NCBI GenBank assembly: GCA_964459325.1
Contig: CAYWKU010000006.1
Coordinates: forward strand, 1-64,000
Source of the DNA: CAYWKU01 sp964459325
Lineage (GTDB): Bacteria > RBG-13-61-14 > CAYWKU01
Direction: 5' to 3'
DNA length: 64,000 bases
Part shown: positions 16,839 through 25,088 of the stretch, one piece after another
Layout: every line of letters starts with the position of its first letter
Numbering within the stretch: the first letter of the stretch is position 1
Position numbers and translations under genes: made by a program
The notes under the pieces: generated by a model
Database searches by the model: none
Told to the model about the DNA's origin: nothing
Seen by the model: only the letters and a program-made list of their open reading frames with translations

Positions 16839-17804
16839 TTAAGCCACGCGGGCCTTGAGGATATCGTGGAGGTGAATGAATCCCTCGAGCGTGCCGTCGT
16901 CATCCTTGACGAAAAGGCCGGTTATGGAATGCTTTTCCATGGTTTGCAAGGCCCTTGCCGCCAGGGCGTCTCCATCGATTGTTTTGGGAGAAGCGCTCAT
17001 CAGGTCGGCGGCGACCTTTTCCAGTAGAGCGCCGCCTCCTTCCAAAGCCCGCCTGAGGTCCCCGTCGGTAATGACGCCGATGAGATTTCCTCCTTGGTCC
17101 GTAACCCCGGTATGTCCCAGTCTTTTCGAGCTCATCTCCAGGAGTACTTGTTCAAGCGGCGCCTTGGAATCCACCAGGGGAATGTCACCACCCGTATGCA
17201 TCAGGTCCCTAACTCTCAACAGCTTGCGCCCGATAGCCCCACCCGGATGAAAGTAGGCCAGGTCCTCCTCCGTGAGGCCCCTTTTTTTAAGAAGAGTAAT
17301 CGCCAGGGCGTCCCCCAGAGCCAAAGCGGCGGTGCTGCTGGCGGTGGGAGCAAGGTTCAGCGGACAGGCTTCCTCCTTCACCGAAGAGTCCAGCACCGCA
17401 TCGGCCGCTCTGCCGAGTGTGGACTCGGACTCGCCGGTTATGGCTATCATCTTCAGACCGATTCGCTTGAATACCGGCAACAGGTCGAGAACTTCCCTGG
17501 TCTCGCCGCTCTTGGAAAGGGCTATCACCACATCCGCAGGGCTTATCATGCCGATGTCCCCGTGGACGGCCTCGGCCGGGTGGACGAAAATCGCCGGCGT
17601 GCCGGTGCTGGCAAGGGTGGCGGCGATTTTACGCCCCACCAGGCCACTTTTGCCCAGGCCGGTGACCACCACTCTGCCCGTACAGCCCCACAACAGGTTG
17701 ACGGACTCGGTAAAGTCCTCTGCAAGTCGCGATATAAGCGCCCGAATTGCCTCGGATTCTATCTCCAGAACCCTGCGGGCCTCTGCAATTTCATCAGTTC
17801 CCAT
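16839..17804 (-). CDS. kdsD: Arabinose-5-phosphate isomerase
   Basis: A 321-residue isomerase converting ribulose-5-P to arabinose-5-P for KDO synthesis. The N-terminal SIS domain (about 30-180) shows VVTGLGKSGLVGRKIAATLASTGTPAIFVHPAEAVHGDIGM, with the conserved GKSG and the HxxEAxHGD metal/catalytic stretch. Two CBS domains follow (MHTGGDIPLVDSKAPLEQVL, MSASPKTIDGDALAARALQTME). Start ATG at 17804 without a good Shine-Dalgarno site. It is followed by kdsC and then the lpt genes, so KDO supply and LPS export are in one block. Confidence 0.95.
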   Translation of the reverse strand: MGTDEIAEARRVLEIESEAIRALISRLAEDFTESVNLLWGCTGRVVVTGLGKSGLVGRKIAATLASTGTPAIFVHPAEAVHGDIGMISPADVVIALSKSGETREVLDLLPVFKRIGLKMIAITGESESTLGRAADAVLDSSVKEEACPLNLAPTASSTAALALGDALAITLLKKRGLTEEDLAYFHPGGAIGRKLLRVRDLMHTGGDIPLVDSKAPLEQVLLEMSSKRLGHTGVTDQGGNLIGVITDGDLRRALEGGGALLEKVAADLMSASPKTIDGDALAARALQTMEKHSITGLFVKDDDGTLEGFIHLHDILKARVA

Positions 17805-17883
17805 AGTAATTTATAAGTGTATCACGCCCCCCGGCGAGCTTCAACGCTTGCACAACGTGAAAAATTAAACGCAGTCGGCCCGG

Positions 17884-19053
17884 TTACAACTTCAGTCCGG
17901 CCATACGGTCGGCGGCTTCCTTGAGCCTGTCAACTTCCACCGTAAGTGCGGCCCTGAAGTATCCTTCCCCCTCCTTGCCGAAACCCGAGCCGGGCGTGGT
18001 AACCACTCCGGCCTCTTCCAGGAGCTTCCCGCAAAACTCGGCGCTGGGCATCCCCCCCGGAGTGGGAGCGAAAACGTAGAAGGTGGCCTTCGGCGGCTTT
18101 ACATCGATTCCGGCGGCCTGAATACCCTTCACCAAAACATCCCTTCTTTCCCGGTACATCTCCCTCATCCGGTCGGTGCAGGACTGGTCGCCCGTAAGCG
18201 CCTCGATGCCGGCCTTCTGTATGGCCTCGAAAAGCCCGCTGTCTATATTTGTTTTCACCTTGCCGAGTGTCGCAATGACCTCGGCATTTCCAACGGCAAA
18301 ACCTATCCGCCACCCGGTCATGTTGTAGGTTTTGGATAATGAATGGAATTCAATCCCAACCTCTTTCGCTCCGGGTACTTCCATGAAGCTTATCGGGGGG
18401 TCTTCGTAGTACATCTCCGAGTAAGGCGCATCGTGGGCGACGATTATCTCGTTCTTATTCGCGAAATCCACCAGTTTTTCAAAGAAAGCCCTGTCCGCGA
18501 CCGCCCCCGTCGGATTGTTGGGATAGTTGAGGAAGATTATCTTCGCCCTCGCCGCCACGTCCGAAGGAATAGCATCCAAATCCGGCAGAAAGTCGTTTTC
18601 GCTAACCAGCGGCATAACATAAGGCTCCCCGCCGGCGAATTTCGTGCCTATTGAATAGACCGGATACGCCGGACTGGGCACGAGAACGGTGTCGCCCGGG
18701 TCGATAAAGGCGTAAGGGAAATGAGCGATTCCCTCCTTCGCTCCTATCAGGGATACAACCTCGCAGGCCGGGTCGAGCTCGACACCGAAGCGTTTCCCGT
18801 ACCATTCGGCAACCGCTTTTCTGAACTCAAGAAGGCCGACATAGGACGGGTAACGGTGATTTCCCGGATTGGCCGCCTCCTTTTGAAGTACCTTTATAAT
18901 GTGCTCCGGAGTCGGCTTGTCCGGGTCACCCACCCCCAGGTCGATAATGTCCACACCCCGGGAGCTTACCTCCTCCCGCTTGCGGTCAAGGTCGGCGAAA
19001 AGATAAGGCGGCAGAGTTTTGATACGGTCGGAGCGCATATCCTGAATGTTCAC
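17884..19053 (-). CDS. dapL: LL-diaminopimelate aminotransferase
   Basis: A PLP-dependent class I/II aminotransferase, 389 residues, that converts tetrahydrodipicolinate directly to LL-diaminopimelate, bypassing the succinylase steps. The N-terminus (RIKTLPPYLFADLDRKREE, then DIIDLGVGDPDKPTPEHII) is characteristic of DapL, and the PLP lysine lies in HSLSKTYNMTGWRIGF. It begins with GTG preceded by GGAGG. The murE product of the window carries a diaminopimelate-type motif, consistent with this pathway. The 175 bp upstream contain no gene I can recognise; a run of T near 19136 is the only notable feature. Confidence 0.93.
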   Translation of the reverse strand: MNIQDMRSDRIKTLPPYLFADLDRKREEVSSRGVDIIDLGVGDPDKPTPEHIIKVLQKEAANPGNHRYPSYVGLLEFRKAVAEWYGKRFGVELDPACEVVSLIGAKEGIAHFPYAFIDPGDTVLVPSPAYPVYSIGTKFAGGEPYVMPLVSENDFLPDLDAIPSDVAARAKIIFLNYPNNPTGAVADRAFFEKLVDFANKNEIIVAHDAPYSEMYYEDPPISFMEVPGAKEVGIEFHSLSKTYNMTGWRIGFAVGNAEVIATLGKVKTNIDSGLFEAIQKAGIEALTGDQSCTDRMREMYRERRDVLVKGIQAAGIDVKPPKATFYVFAPTPGGMPSAEFCGKLLEEAGVVTTPGSGFGKEGEGYFRAALTVEVDRLKEAADRMAGLKL

Positions 19054-19228
19054 GGCAAAACCTCCATAAGGCGTTGATTTTTGAGGATTCGATAATACAA
19101 AAAGAAGCGCGAGCTTTCAACGGAAGTTATAGAGGTTTTTTTTAAGCAAACATGAACTTAAATTGCATGAACCGACCTCACGGCTTCGATTCCGCCATAA
19201 AGGAGCGCCTGAAAAACGGAATTTAACT

Positions 19229-19999
19229 TTAAAGCCCCCTCGCGCGCCAGCGGTGGTGAAATCTGGCCGCACCCCACATGAGCGCCGCCGTGAACACTAC
19301 CAGCATGACCATGTTCAACCATTCCTGGAAATACATCGGCTGCCCGAAGGCGCCCCGGATAAGGTCTCCGGCATATGACAAGGGTGAAGCGGGCGCGACC
19401 CATCGTGCCCATGCCGGCATCTCGGCGATGGGCATGAAAATCCCGCTGACGAACAATAACGGCAACCGCACCAGGTTGGACAGCAGCATGATGGTCGAGG
19501 GGCCACTGGCCGGCGGAGCCGCCAGTAACACTCCCAAGGCCGCGAAGCTAAGAGCGCCCAGCATTACCCCCGCTACCAGCAAAGCCGGGTTGACAATGGA
19601 TACCGCCGTAAGCGCCAATCCAAGGATAATCGGAATCACGGAAAGGCAGAGACCGAATATAAGACCGCTCATAACGTCCCCGGCCAACATGGCATGCAAA
19701 GACACAGGCGTTGAGATAAGCCGCTCATAGGTCCCGGCCTGCCTCTCCCAGGGTGTCACCAAGGGGCCGACGGCGCTGGCCGTAAACCACAGCGCCATGG
19801 CAACCATGCCGGGAACCACGTTCTCTATGGGGATAGGCCTGCCCATCTTGAAAGCCAGGAAAAAGAACACCGGGAACAGAACTCCGAAAATCAAAACGGG
19901 CGCCTTAAGGTAATAAAGAAGAGCGTTTTTCTTGACAATGACCATGCTTCCCTGAACCTGGCGACGCCAGGTCCGGGCCATTTCCGTATGAGCGGTCAT
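19229..19999 (-). CDS. ABC-2 type transporter permease
   Basis: A 256-residue membrane protein with about six hydrophobic segments and the ABC-2 signature region (RLISTPVSLHAMLAGDVMSGLIFG and FVSGIFMPIAEMPAWARWVAPASPLSYAGDLIRGAF). The open frame runs far into the upstream ATPase gene, but the ATG at 19999 overlaps its stop as ATGA and gives a normal cytoplasmic N-terminus. With the ATPase it forms an exporter of the drug/polysaccharide/lipid type. The substrate is unknown. It is the third gene of the arsR-ATPase-permease operon. Confidence 0.9.
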   Translation of the reverse strand: MTAHTEMARTWRRQVQGSMVIVKKNALLYYLKAPVLIFGVLFPVFFFLAFKMGRPIPIENVVPGMVAMALWFTASAVGPLVTPWERQAGTYERLISTPVSLHAMLAGDVMSGLIFGLCLSVIPIILGLALTAVSIVNPALLVAGVMLGALSFAALGVLLAAPPASGPSTIMLLSNLVRLPLLFVSGIFMPIAEMPAWARWVAPASPLSYAGDLIRGAFGQPMYFQEWLNMVMLVVFTAALMWGAARFHHRWRARGL

Positions 20000-20958
20000 G
20001 ATTGCGTCTCCTCCGCTTGAGAACCGGTAAAATACAGGAACACATCCTCCAGGCCGGGCTTGCAGGTGCACAACCGCTCGAAGCTGATATTTTTTGCCTG
20101 CGCCAGCCGGGTCACTTCCATAGCCACCAGCCCCGGCTCCTCGCTGTAAAGCCGAACCTCGTTGCCGTTGCCTTCGCAACAGACCCGGGACACCCCGGGC
20201 AGCGCTTCCAATTCAACCGCCTCCGGTGATGTGCCGGTAAATATCACCTCGACATACTGGTTGGATTTCATTGCCGACCGAAGGCGCTCGGGATTGTCAA
20301 TCGCCGCGATGCAGCCGCCATTTATGATCGCCACTCGCGAGCACATCTGCTCCGCCTCGTTCATGTTATGGGTGGTAAGAAAAACGGTCAGTCCTTTTTC
20401 GTTCCGCTCACGGACGATTTGTCGGATAAGTCTCCCGCTCTGCACGTCCAGGCCGCTGGTAGGCTCGTCCAAAAACAGCACCTCGGGTTCGGTCACCAGA
20501 GCCGTGCAGAGCATCAACCGCTGGCGAAGTCCCTTGGAAAGGGTTCGCGCCTTCTCCTTTTTCCGGTCGGCCAGCCCTAATGCTTCCAGCAGCCGCTCGG
20601 CTTCACGTATCCACCGGCGCCGGGGCATTCCGTGCAGCTGGGCCATGAGCATAACGTTCTGCCACACGCTCAGGTCCAGGTAAACGTTCGCGTCCTCCGG
20701 CACCACTCCCATGTGAGCGCGTGAAGCCAGCCCGTCAGTGCGGATGTCGTGCCCCTGGATGCTTGCGGCGCCTTCGGTCGGGTCGAGCACGCCGGTGAGC
20801 ATTCGTACAGTGGTGCTCTTGCCCGCGCCGTTAGGGCCGAGGAAGCCGAAGAGCTCGCCTTCCACCACCTTGAAGTTTACATCGTTGACCGCCTGCACTT
20901 CACCAAATTGTTTGCATAACCCTTCCACCCGGATTACCGGCTTCTTATCAGTCATCAT
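19996..20958 (-). CDS. ABC transporter ATP-binding protein (exporter type)
   Basis: A 320-residue ATPase with Walker A FGFLGPNGAGKSTTVRML, signature RTLSKGLRQRLMLCTAL (a variant of LSGGQ), Walker B VLFLDEPTSGLDVQ and the His switch VFLTTHNMNEAEQM. A 90-residue C-terminal extension is typical of ABC-2 exporter ATPases of the CcmA/DrrA type. Two ATG codons in a row start the gene 12 bp after arsR, with GGGAG upstream. It is coupled by ATGA overlap to the permease gene. Confidence 0.93.
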   Translation of the reverse strand: MMTDKKPVIRVEGLCKQFGEVQAVNDVNFKVVEGELFGFLGPNGAGKSTTVRMLTGVLDPTEGAASIQGHDIRTDGLASRAHMGVVPEDANVYLDLSVWQNVMLMAQLHGMPRRRWIREAERLLEALGLADRKKEKARTLSKGLRQRLMLCTALVTEPEVLFLDEPTSGLDVQSGRLIRQIVRERNEKGLTVFLTTHNMNEAEQMCSRVAIINGGCIAAIDNPERLRSAMKSNQYVEVIFTGTSPEAVELEALPGVSRVCCEGNGNEVRLYSEEPGLVAMEVTRLAQAKNISFERLCTCKPGLEDVFLYFTGSQAEETQS

Positions 20959-20970
20959 CTGTCTCCCGGC

Positions 20971-21336
20971 TTACTTTCGGTATTTCTCGCTGCCGGCATT
21001 TTTTTCTATTCCGACCCATGGTCTGTCTTCCAATCCAGATATGCTCTCGGCAACATGACGGGGTTTGCCGAACAGTGACTCCAAAACATATTTCACCCGC
21101 TCGGCGGCTCCCGGCACGACGCGGTAATGAACAAAGTAGCCCCGCCGGTCAGCCTTCACCAGGCCGGCATCCCTGAGGATTCTCAGGTGCTGGGAAGCTG
21201 CTCCGGGAGTGATTCCGACCCGGCTTGAAAGAACTCCCACACATAGCGGGTGCTCATTAAGGGCCTGCACGATTCGCACCCGGGTTTCCACCGACAGCGC
21301 CCGGAATATTCCGGCAAGTTGCTCGGGCTCCTCCAT
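20971..21336 (-). CDS. ArsR-family transcriptional regulator
   Basis: A 121-residue winged-helix repressor: LAGIFRALSVETRVRIVQALNE, then a helix-turn-helix in VGVLSSRVGITPGAASQHLRILRDAGLVKADRRGYFVHYRV. The classical ArsR metal-binding ELCVCDL box is absent. Two cysteines are not both present in the recognition helix (only one in HPLCVGV), so metal sensing is doubtful. It heads the exporter operon and probably represses it. Its start codon has no Shine-Dalgarno site and lies within a few bases of the predicted transcription start, suggesting leaderless translation. Confidence 0.9.
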   Translation of the reverse strand: MEEPEQLAGIFRALSVETRVRIVQALNEHPLCVGVLSSRVGITPGAASQHLRILRDAGLVKADRRGYFVHYRVVPGAAERVKYVLESLFGKPRHVAESISGLEDRPWVGIEKNAGSEKYRK

Positions 21337-21341
21337 TTCAA

Positions 21342-21372
21342 TTTAGTATATGCTATATTACTAAAATGTCAA
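21342..21372 (-). promoter_or_regulatory. Promoter and probable operator of the arsR-ABC operon
   Basis: On the minus strand a perfect -35 TTGACA (21372-21367) is followed after 16 bases by TATACT (21350-21345). A 7-bp inverted repeat TTTAGTA/TACTAAA (21342-21348 and 21359-21365) overlaps the spacer and the -10, a good position for an ArsR-type operator and autoregulation. The -10 ends only about 9 bases before the ATG at 21336. Confidence 0.6.
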
Positions 21373-21401
21373 GGTGGAAACTTCGGATTAGTGTTTCCGC
21401 C
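21373..21401 (-). terminator. Hairpin between the cation transporter and the arsR promoter
   Basis: A 9-bp stem with one G-T pair (21373-21381 with 21393-21401, 11-base loop) lies directly upstream of the arsR promoter and about 100 bp downstream of the CDF transporter stop. A terminator of the transporter transcript is the likely role, though the following bases are not a clean U-tract. The 106 bases between the hairpin and the CDF stop are AT-rich, with no gene visible. Confidence 0.4.
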
Positions 21402-21506
21402 TCTGAAAGTTAGAAAAAAAGCTTTATTTCGATAAAAAATGTAACAATCGTTCCAATATTATCCGAAAGAAGCTTCAACAAGCTATGCGCGGGGGATTGG
21501 ATACAT

Positions 21507-22484
21507 TCAACCTTTTCCCGGCTCGGCTTCCTTGCCGTTGAGGGTGCAGGTTACGCAGTATTCGGCGTTGCAGGGTTCTTTTTCGACCTGAATGGTGTAA
21601 TGGGTGATGTTAAATCTCTCTCTGAGCATACTACCCAGGTCGCCGATAACCTTGTCGGTTTCCACATCCACCGTACTGCCGTCTTCGTTGCACGGAAGGA
21701 CTACGTGAGCGCTCAGGGAAACGAAGCCGCTGGTTATTGTCCACACGTGCAGGTCGTGGACTTCTCCGACGTGGGGATATTCGAGCATGGCCTTTTCCAC
21801 GTTTTCCAGCTCGATATCCTTCGGAGTACTTTCCATCATTATATGCCCGGCGTCCAACACCAGCTTGACGGCGCCCACGATAATTATGCCCGCGATGGCA
21901 AAACTCACTATCGGGTCCGCCTTGGTCCAACCGGTGGTCACTATGACAAGACCCGCGATAATTGCGCCTACGCTACCCAGCGCATCACCGGCCACGTGGA
22001 ACAATGCCCCACGGAGGTTGAGGTTCCTCCGGTCGCCGCCGATAAGTATGTAAGCGCCGAGAACATTCACTCCAAGCCCGACGACGGCTATCGCCATCAT
22101 CCCCTCGGCGTTTACCGGGTGGGGTGTTATAAGGCGGTTAATTCCTTCCCTTACAACCAGAAAGGCCACCAGCAACAGAATAAGGCCGTTTGCCAGAGCC
22201 GCCAGTATCTCGGCCCTGTGCATGCCGAATGTTCGCAGGGGTGAAGGAGGGTTCGACGAAAGCCTGAATGCCAGAAGGGCCAGCCCGAGCGCTCCGGCGT
22301 CGGTGAGCATGTGCCCGGCATCGCCAAGAAGCGCCAGGCTCCCGGACCACCAGCCGCCGATAACCTCCACCAGCATAAAACCGAATGTAAGCCCGAAAAC
22401 CGCCAGAACCCGGCGGCGACTTTTCTCTTTGAGGTCGTGAGAATGGCCTTCGGAATGGGAATCATCGGAATGTTGGTGACTCAA
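21507..22484 (-). CDS. Cation diffusion facilitator (Zn/Cd/Co efflux)
   Basis: A 325-residue CDF transporter, probably exporting Zn2+ or related ions against the proton gradient. The N-terminus is His-rich (SHQHSDDSHSEGHSHD). Metal-site motifs lie in helix 2 (GDAGHMLTDAGA) and helix 5 (FHVAGDALGSVGA), and a C-terminal cytoplasmic domain (EVHDLHVWTITSGFVSLSAHV) follows. The extreme C-terminus has a cysteine cluster (PCNAEYCVTC). The open frame extends to 22550. However, a TTG at 22484 has a perfect GGAGG ten bases upstream and starts at the His-rich tail, so I take that start. No regulator is adjacent; the ArsR gene downstream has its own promoter. Confidence 0.9.
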   Translation of the reverse strand: MSHQHSDDSHSEGHSHDLKEKSRRRVLAVFGLTFGFMLVEVIGGWWSGSLALLGDAGHMLTDAGALGLALLAFRLSSNPPSPLRTFGMHRAEILAALANGLILLLVAFLVVREGINRLITPHPVNAEGMMAIAVVGLGVNVLGAYILIGGDRRNLNLRGALFHVAGDALGSVGAIIAGLVIVTTGWTKADPIVSFAIAGIIIVGAVKLVLDAGHIMMESTPKDIELENVEKAMLEYPHVGEVHDLHVWTITSGFVSLSAHVVLPCNEDGSTVDVETDKVIGDLGSMLRERFNITHYTIQVEKEPCNAEYCVTCTLNGKEAEPGKG

Positions 22485-22565
22485 AATGTAAAATCCTCCG
22501 TCAATGTCTGTGCTGTGTTTTAAGTTATTGACGCCCAAGTAAAAAGTCAAATTATCAAAAATCGT

Positions 22566-22593
22566 TTGAAAGCCGACTCAGGGGTGATATAAT
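22566..22593 (+). promoter_or_regulatory. Sigma-70-type promoter of the M14 peptidase gene
   Basis: TTGAAA (22566-22571), 16-base spacer, TATAAT (22588-22593). It lies 43 bases upstream of the peptidase ATG, leaving a leader of about 36 bases that includes the gene's GAGGAGAGGGAG ribosome site. Confidence 0.6.
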
Positions 22594-22636
22594 ACGCAAT
22601 TATATCGGAATTTACCCGAGGAGAGGGAGAATTATA

Positions 22637-23698
22637 ATGAAACCTGCCTCAAAAATATTATTCGCCGCAATAATGGCGTCCCTTCTTTCATACTCCGCTG
22701 CGGACGCGGGAGTTATACGCGGTGAACATTTCACCCTGGATGAGCTTTACGTGGTCACCCTGGGCATGGAAAAGAAAAACCCCGAGCTGGTCAGCATCGA
22801 GCAGTTCGGGCGCAGCGTTCAGGGTCTTCCCCTTTTCGCAATTAAAATAGCGCGCCGGGACGGAGTCGAGAGGCCCGAGGTTTTAATTACCGCAAGTATT
22901 CACGCCGTGGAATTTACAGGAGACAGGGTGGCTATCGGCATCGCTCACAAACTCATCGACGAAGACGGCAAAAACCCGTGGGTCACGGAATTACTCGATA
23001 AAATGGACTTTTATATACTCCCCCTGATGAACCCCGACGGGTACAGGGCCGCATCCAGACACCTCGGACACGGCTTCACCATGCGCAGGACTAATACGCG
23101 GGAAGTGGACCTCAACCGCAACTTCCCCTACCCCGAGGGCGTGAAGCCTAAAAGCTTCCTCGCCGGCTCCCACCATAAAATCAGCGCCAATTACATGGGA
23201 CCTTATCCCCTCAGCGAGCCGGAAACCAGAGCGCTGGACAACTTCGTGAAAAAGCACAACTTTTTCGTGGCTGTCAACTTCCACACCACCGGAAGCTTTT
23301 TCGTTTATCCGTGGGGATTCGCAGGCGACGAGGCTCCTCACAAGGAACTATACGAAAAGATGGGAAAAACATTCAACAAACACCAACAATTTCACAAATA
23401 CACGGTGCAACAATCGTTCAAATGGTACCAGACGGTGGGCGATTTGGATGACTGGCTCTACGGCCGCTACGGCGCCCTTTCGGTGACCGTGGAGGTAGCC
23501 AAACCCGGCTGGAGACTGTTGAATCCCATACGTCTTATTAATCCGTTCTGGTGGTACAATCCTCTCAAAATCGACAAGTGGGTCGAAAATGACCGGGACG
23601 CAACTCTTCGCGCCATTCAAAAAGCGTATGAGCTTACCGGCGGGCAACCTCTGCCGCCTCGGGACTTCGAGTGGAAAATGCCGGAGACCACTCAGTAA
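22637..23698 (+). CDS. Secreted M14-family zinc carboxypeptidase
   Basis: A 353-residue metallocarboxypeptidase with a Sec signal peptide (1-24, ending AADA). Zinc ligands are His89 and Glu92 in ASIHAVEFTGDR and His216 in VNFHTTGS. The substrate-binding arginine lies in LNRNFPYP (residues 160-165), and the catalytic Glu286 in LSVTVEV. All key residues are present, so it should be active, in the periplasm or outside. Cell-wall peptides or dietary peptides are both possible substrates. The stop overlaps the 3' end of the convergent radical SAM gene by seven bases. Confidence 0.9.
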   Translation: MKPASKILFAAIMASLLSYSAADAGVIRGEHFTLDELYVVTLGMEKKNPELVSIEQFGRSVQGLPLFAIKIARRDGVERPEVLITASIHAVEFTGDRVAIGIAHKLIDEDGKNPWVTELLDKMDFYILPLMNPDGYRAASRHLGHGFTMRRTNTREVDLNRNFPYPEGVKPKSFLAGSHHKISANYMGPYPLSEPETRALDNFVKKHNFFVAVNFHTTGSFFVYPWGFAGDEAPHKELYEKMGKTFNKHQQFHKYTVQQSFKWYQTVGDLDDWLYGRYGALSVTVEVAKPGWRLLNPIRLINPFWWYNPLKIDKWVENDRDATLRAIQKAYELTGGQPLPPRDFEWKMPETTQ

Positions 23699-25077
23699 TC
23701 CACGGAATCCCTCCTGGACAGCTGCAACACCCTCCAGGCGTTTATAAGGCTTTGCCGGTTCTTGGGAGCCTTCATGAAGGTTCGCCAAATGCGCCGGGGG
23801 CCGGCATAAAATTTCCTGTACGCCTCCCGCCTTTTGGCCTTGAGCACCTCATCCGGCTCCGCGGAGAGGTTCATTTCCAGGGTGCTGTAATCACGAGGGG
23901 TCTCGCAAACCCTCAGGCCTTTTTCCTCGGCCAGCTTCGCCGCTTCTGTGCCGGGAAAAGCGGTAAGGTAAAAGAAACTGGCTATGTGCAATCCGCTGCG
24001 CTGCGCAAACCGGATGGTCTCGTCCATTTCCTCCGAGGTTTCTCCCGGTAGTCCGAGCATAAAAAACCCGGTGCTTAAAAATTTTCTCCGGGAGGCCTTT
24101 TCGATGACTTCTTCAACTTTTTTCAAATCGAGGCCCTTGCGAATTACCTTCTGAATACGCGGACTTGCGCTTTCCACGGCAAAACTTACCCGACGGGCCC
24201 CGGCTTCCTCCATAAGGTCAAGCAGCTCGTCGTCCACCCTGTCGGCGCGTATGCCGTTGGGAAAGCTCAGAAACAACCGCAGCGGAACAATTCCCCTCAG
24301 AATTTCCTTGGCACGCTCCATATCGAGATTAAAAATGTCATCGCAGATTTCTATCGCTCTCAGGTCGAAACGACCCACCAACTCTGCAATTTCGCTCACC
24401 ACTTTTTCCGGCGACCTGGGCCTGAAAGTTTTTCCGAACAAGCCGTGACAGTATATGCAGGCAAAGGGGCATCCCCTGGAAGTCATCACCTGAAGGCATC
24501 GGACGTGAGCGGGCACGGTATCGTGAGTATTCCTTCCCGGCTGGAAATAGGTCTCTATGGGCAATAGTTCCCAGGCGGGAGTGGGAAGCTCATCCACCTC
24601 CAATCCCTCTATCGGTCCGCCGAACTTCGCTTTCCCCTCATATCGACCCCATACCCCTTTCACCGGCGAATCGGCCCCGCTTCGCTCGATTGCCGCCAGC
24701 AACTCCCCGAAGCTCATCTCCCCCTCCCCTTCCACGGCATAATCCACACTCTCGGAACTCATTGCCAGGGGCGAATCGGCGGAAGCAAAGGGGCCTCCCA
24801 TCACCACCGGAACGCCCGGCGCCGCCTTTTTTACAGCAGATGCCACTTCATGAGCATCGCGGCCCTCGACACTGAGCGCCCCGATGCCCACAACATCCGG
24901 CCGGCTTTCGGCGACAAGCCCGGCCACCTCGGACGGACCGAGCCGCCGTTTTCTGGCGTCTATTATGTTTACATCATCACCCCTCTTGAGCCTCAACCAG
25001 GCGGCTAACGACGCCAGGCCCATGGGGGGAACGGTAGGAAGAACGTATGAGTTGGGACGTATCAGAACGATTCGCAA
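23692..25077 (-). CDS. B12-binding-domain radical SAM protein (A)
   Basis: A 461-residue class B-like radical SAM enzyme. An N-terminal cobalamin-binding fold (1-130: RIVLIRPN, VVGIGALSV, VVMGGPFAS, DYAVEGEGE) lacks the DxHxxG motif, as is usual in this group. The radical SAM core has the iron-sulfur motif CPFACIYC (cysteines at about 203, 207 and 210) and FAVESASPRIQKVIRKG. Many such enzymes methylate unreactive carbons; the substrate here is unknown. The frame is open to 25092, but a TTG at 25077 with GAGG nine bases upstream starts exactly at MRIVLIRPN. It is 11 bp downstream of a paralogue. Confidence 0.88.
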   Translation of the reverse strand: MRIVLIRPNSYVLPTVPPMGLASLAAWLRLKRGDDVNIIDARKRRLGPSEVAGLVAESRPDVVGIGALSVEGRDAHEVASAVKKAAPGVPVVMGGPFASADSPLAMSSESVDYAVEGEGEMSFGELLAAIERSGADSPVKGVWGRYEGKAKFGGPIEGLEVDELPTPAWELLPIETYFQPGRNTHDTVPAHVRCLQVMTSRGCPFACIYCHGLFGKTFRPRSPEKVVSEIAELVGRFDLRAIEICDDIFNLDMERAKEILRGIVPLRLFLSFPNGIRADRVDDELLDLMEEAGARRVSFAVESASPRIQKVIRKGLDLKKVEEVIEKASRRKFLSTGFFMLGLPGETSEEMDETIRFAQRSGLHIASFFYLTAFPGTEAAKLAEEKGLRVCETPRDYSTLEMNLSAEPDEVLKAKRREAYRKFYAGPRRIWRTFMKAPKNRQSLINAWRVLQLSRRDSVDY

Positions 25078-25088
25078 TAAACAAAACC

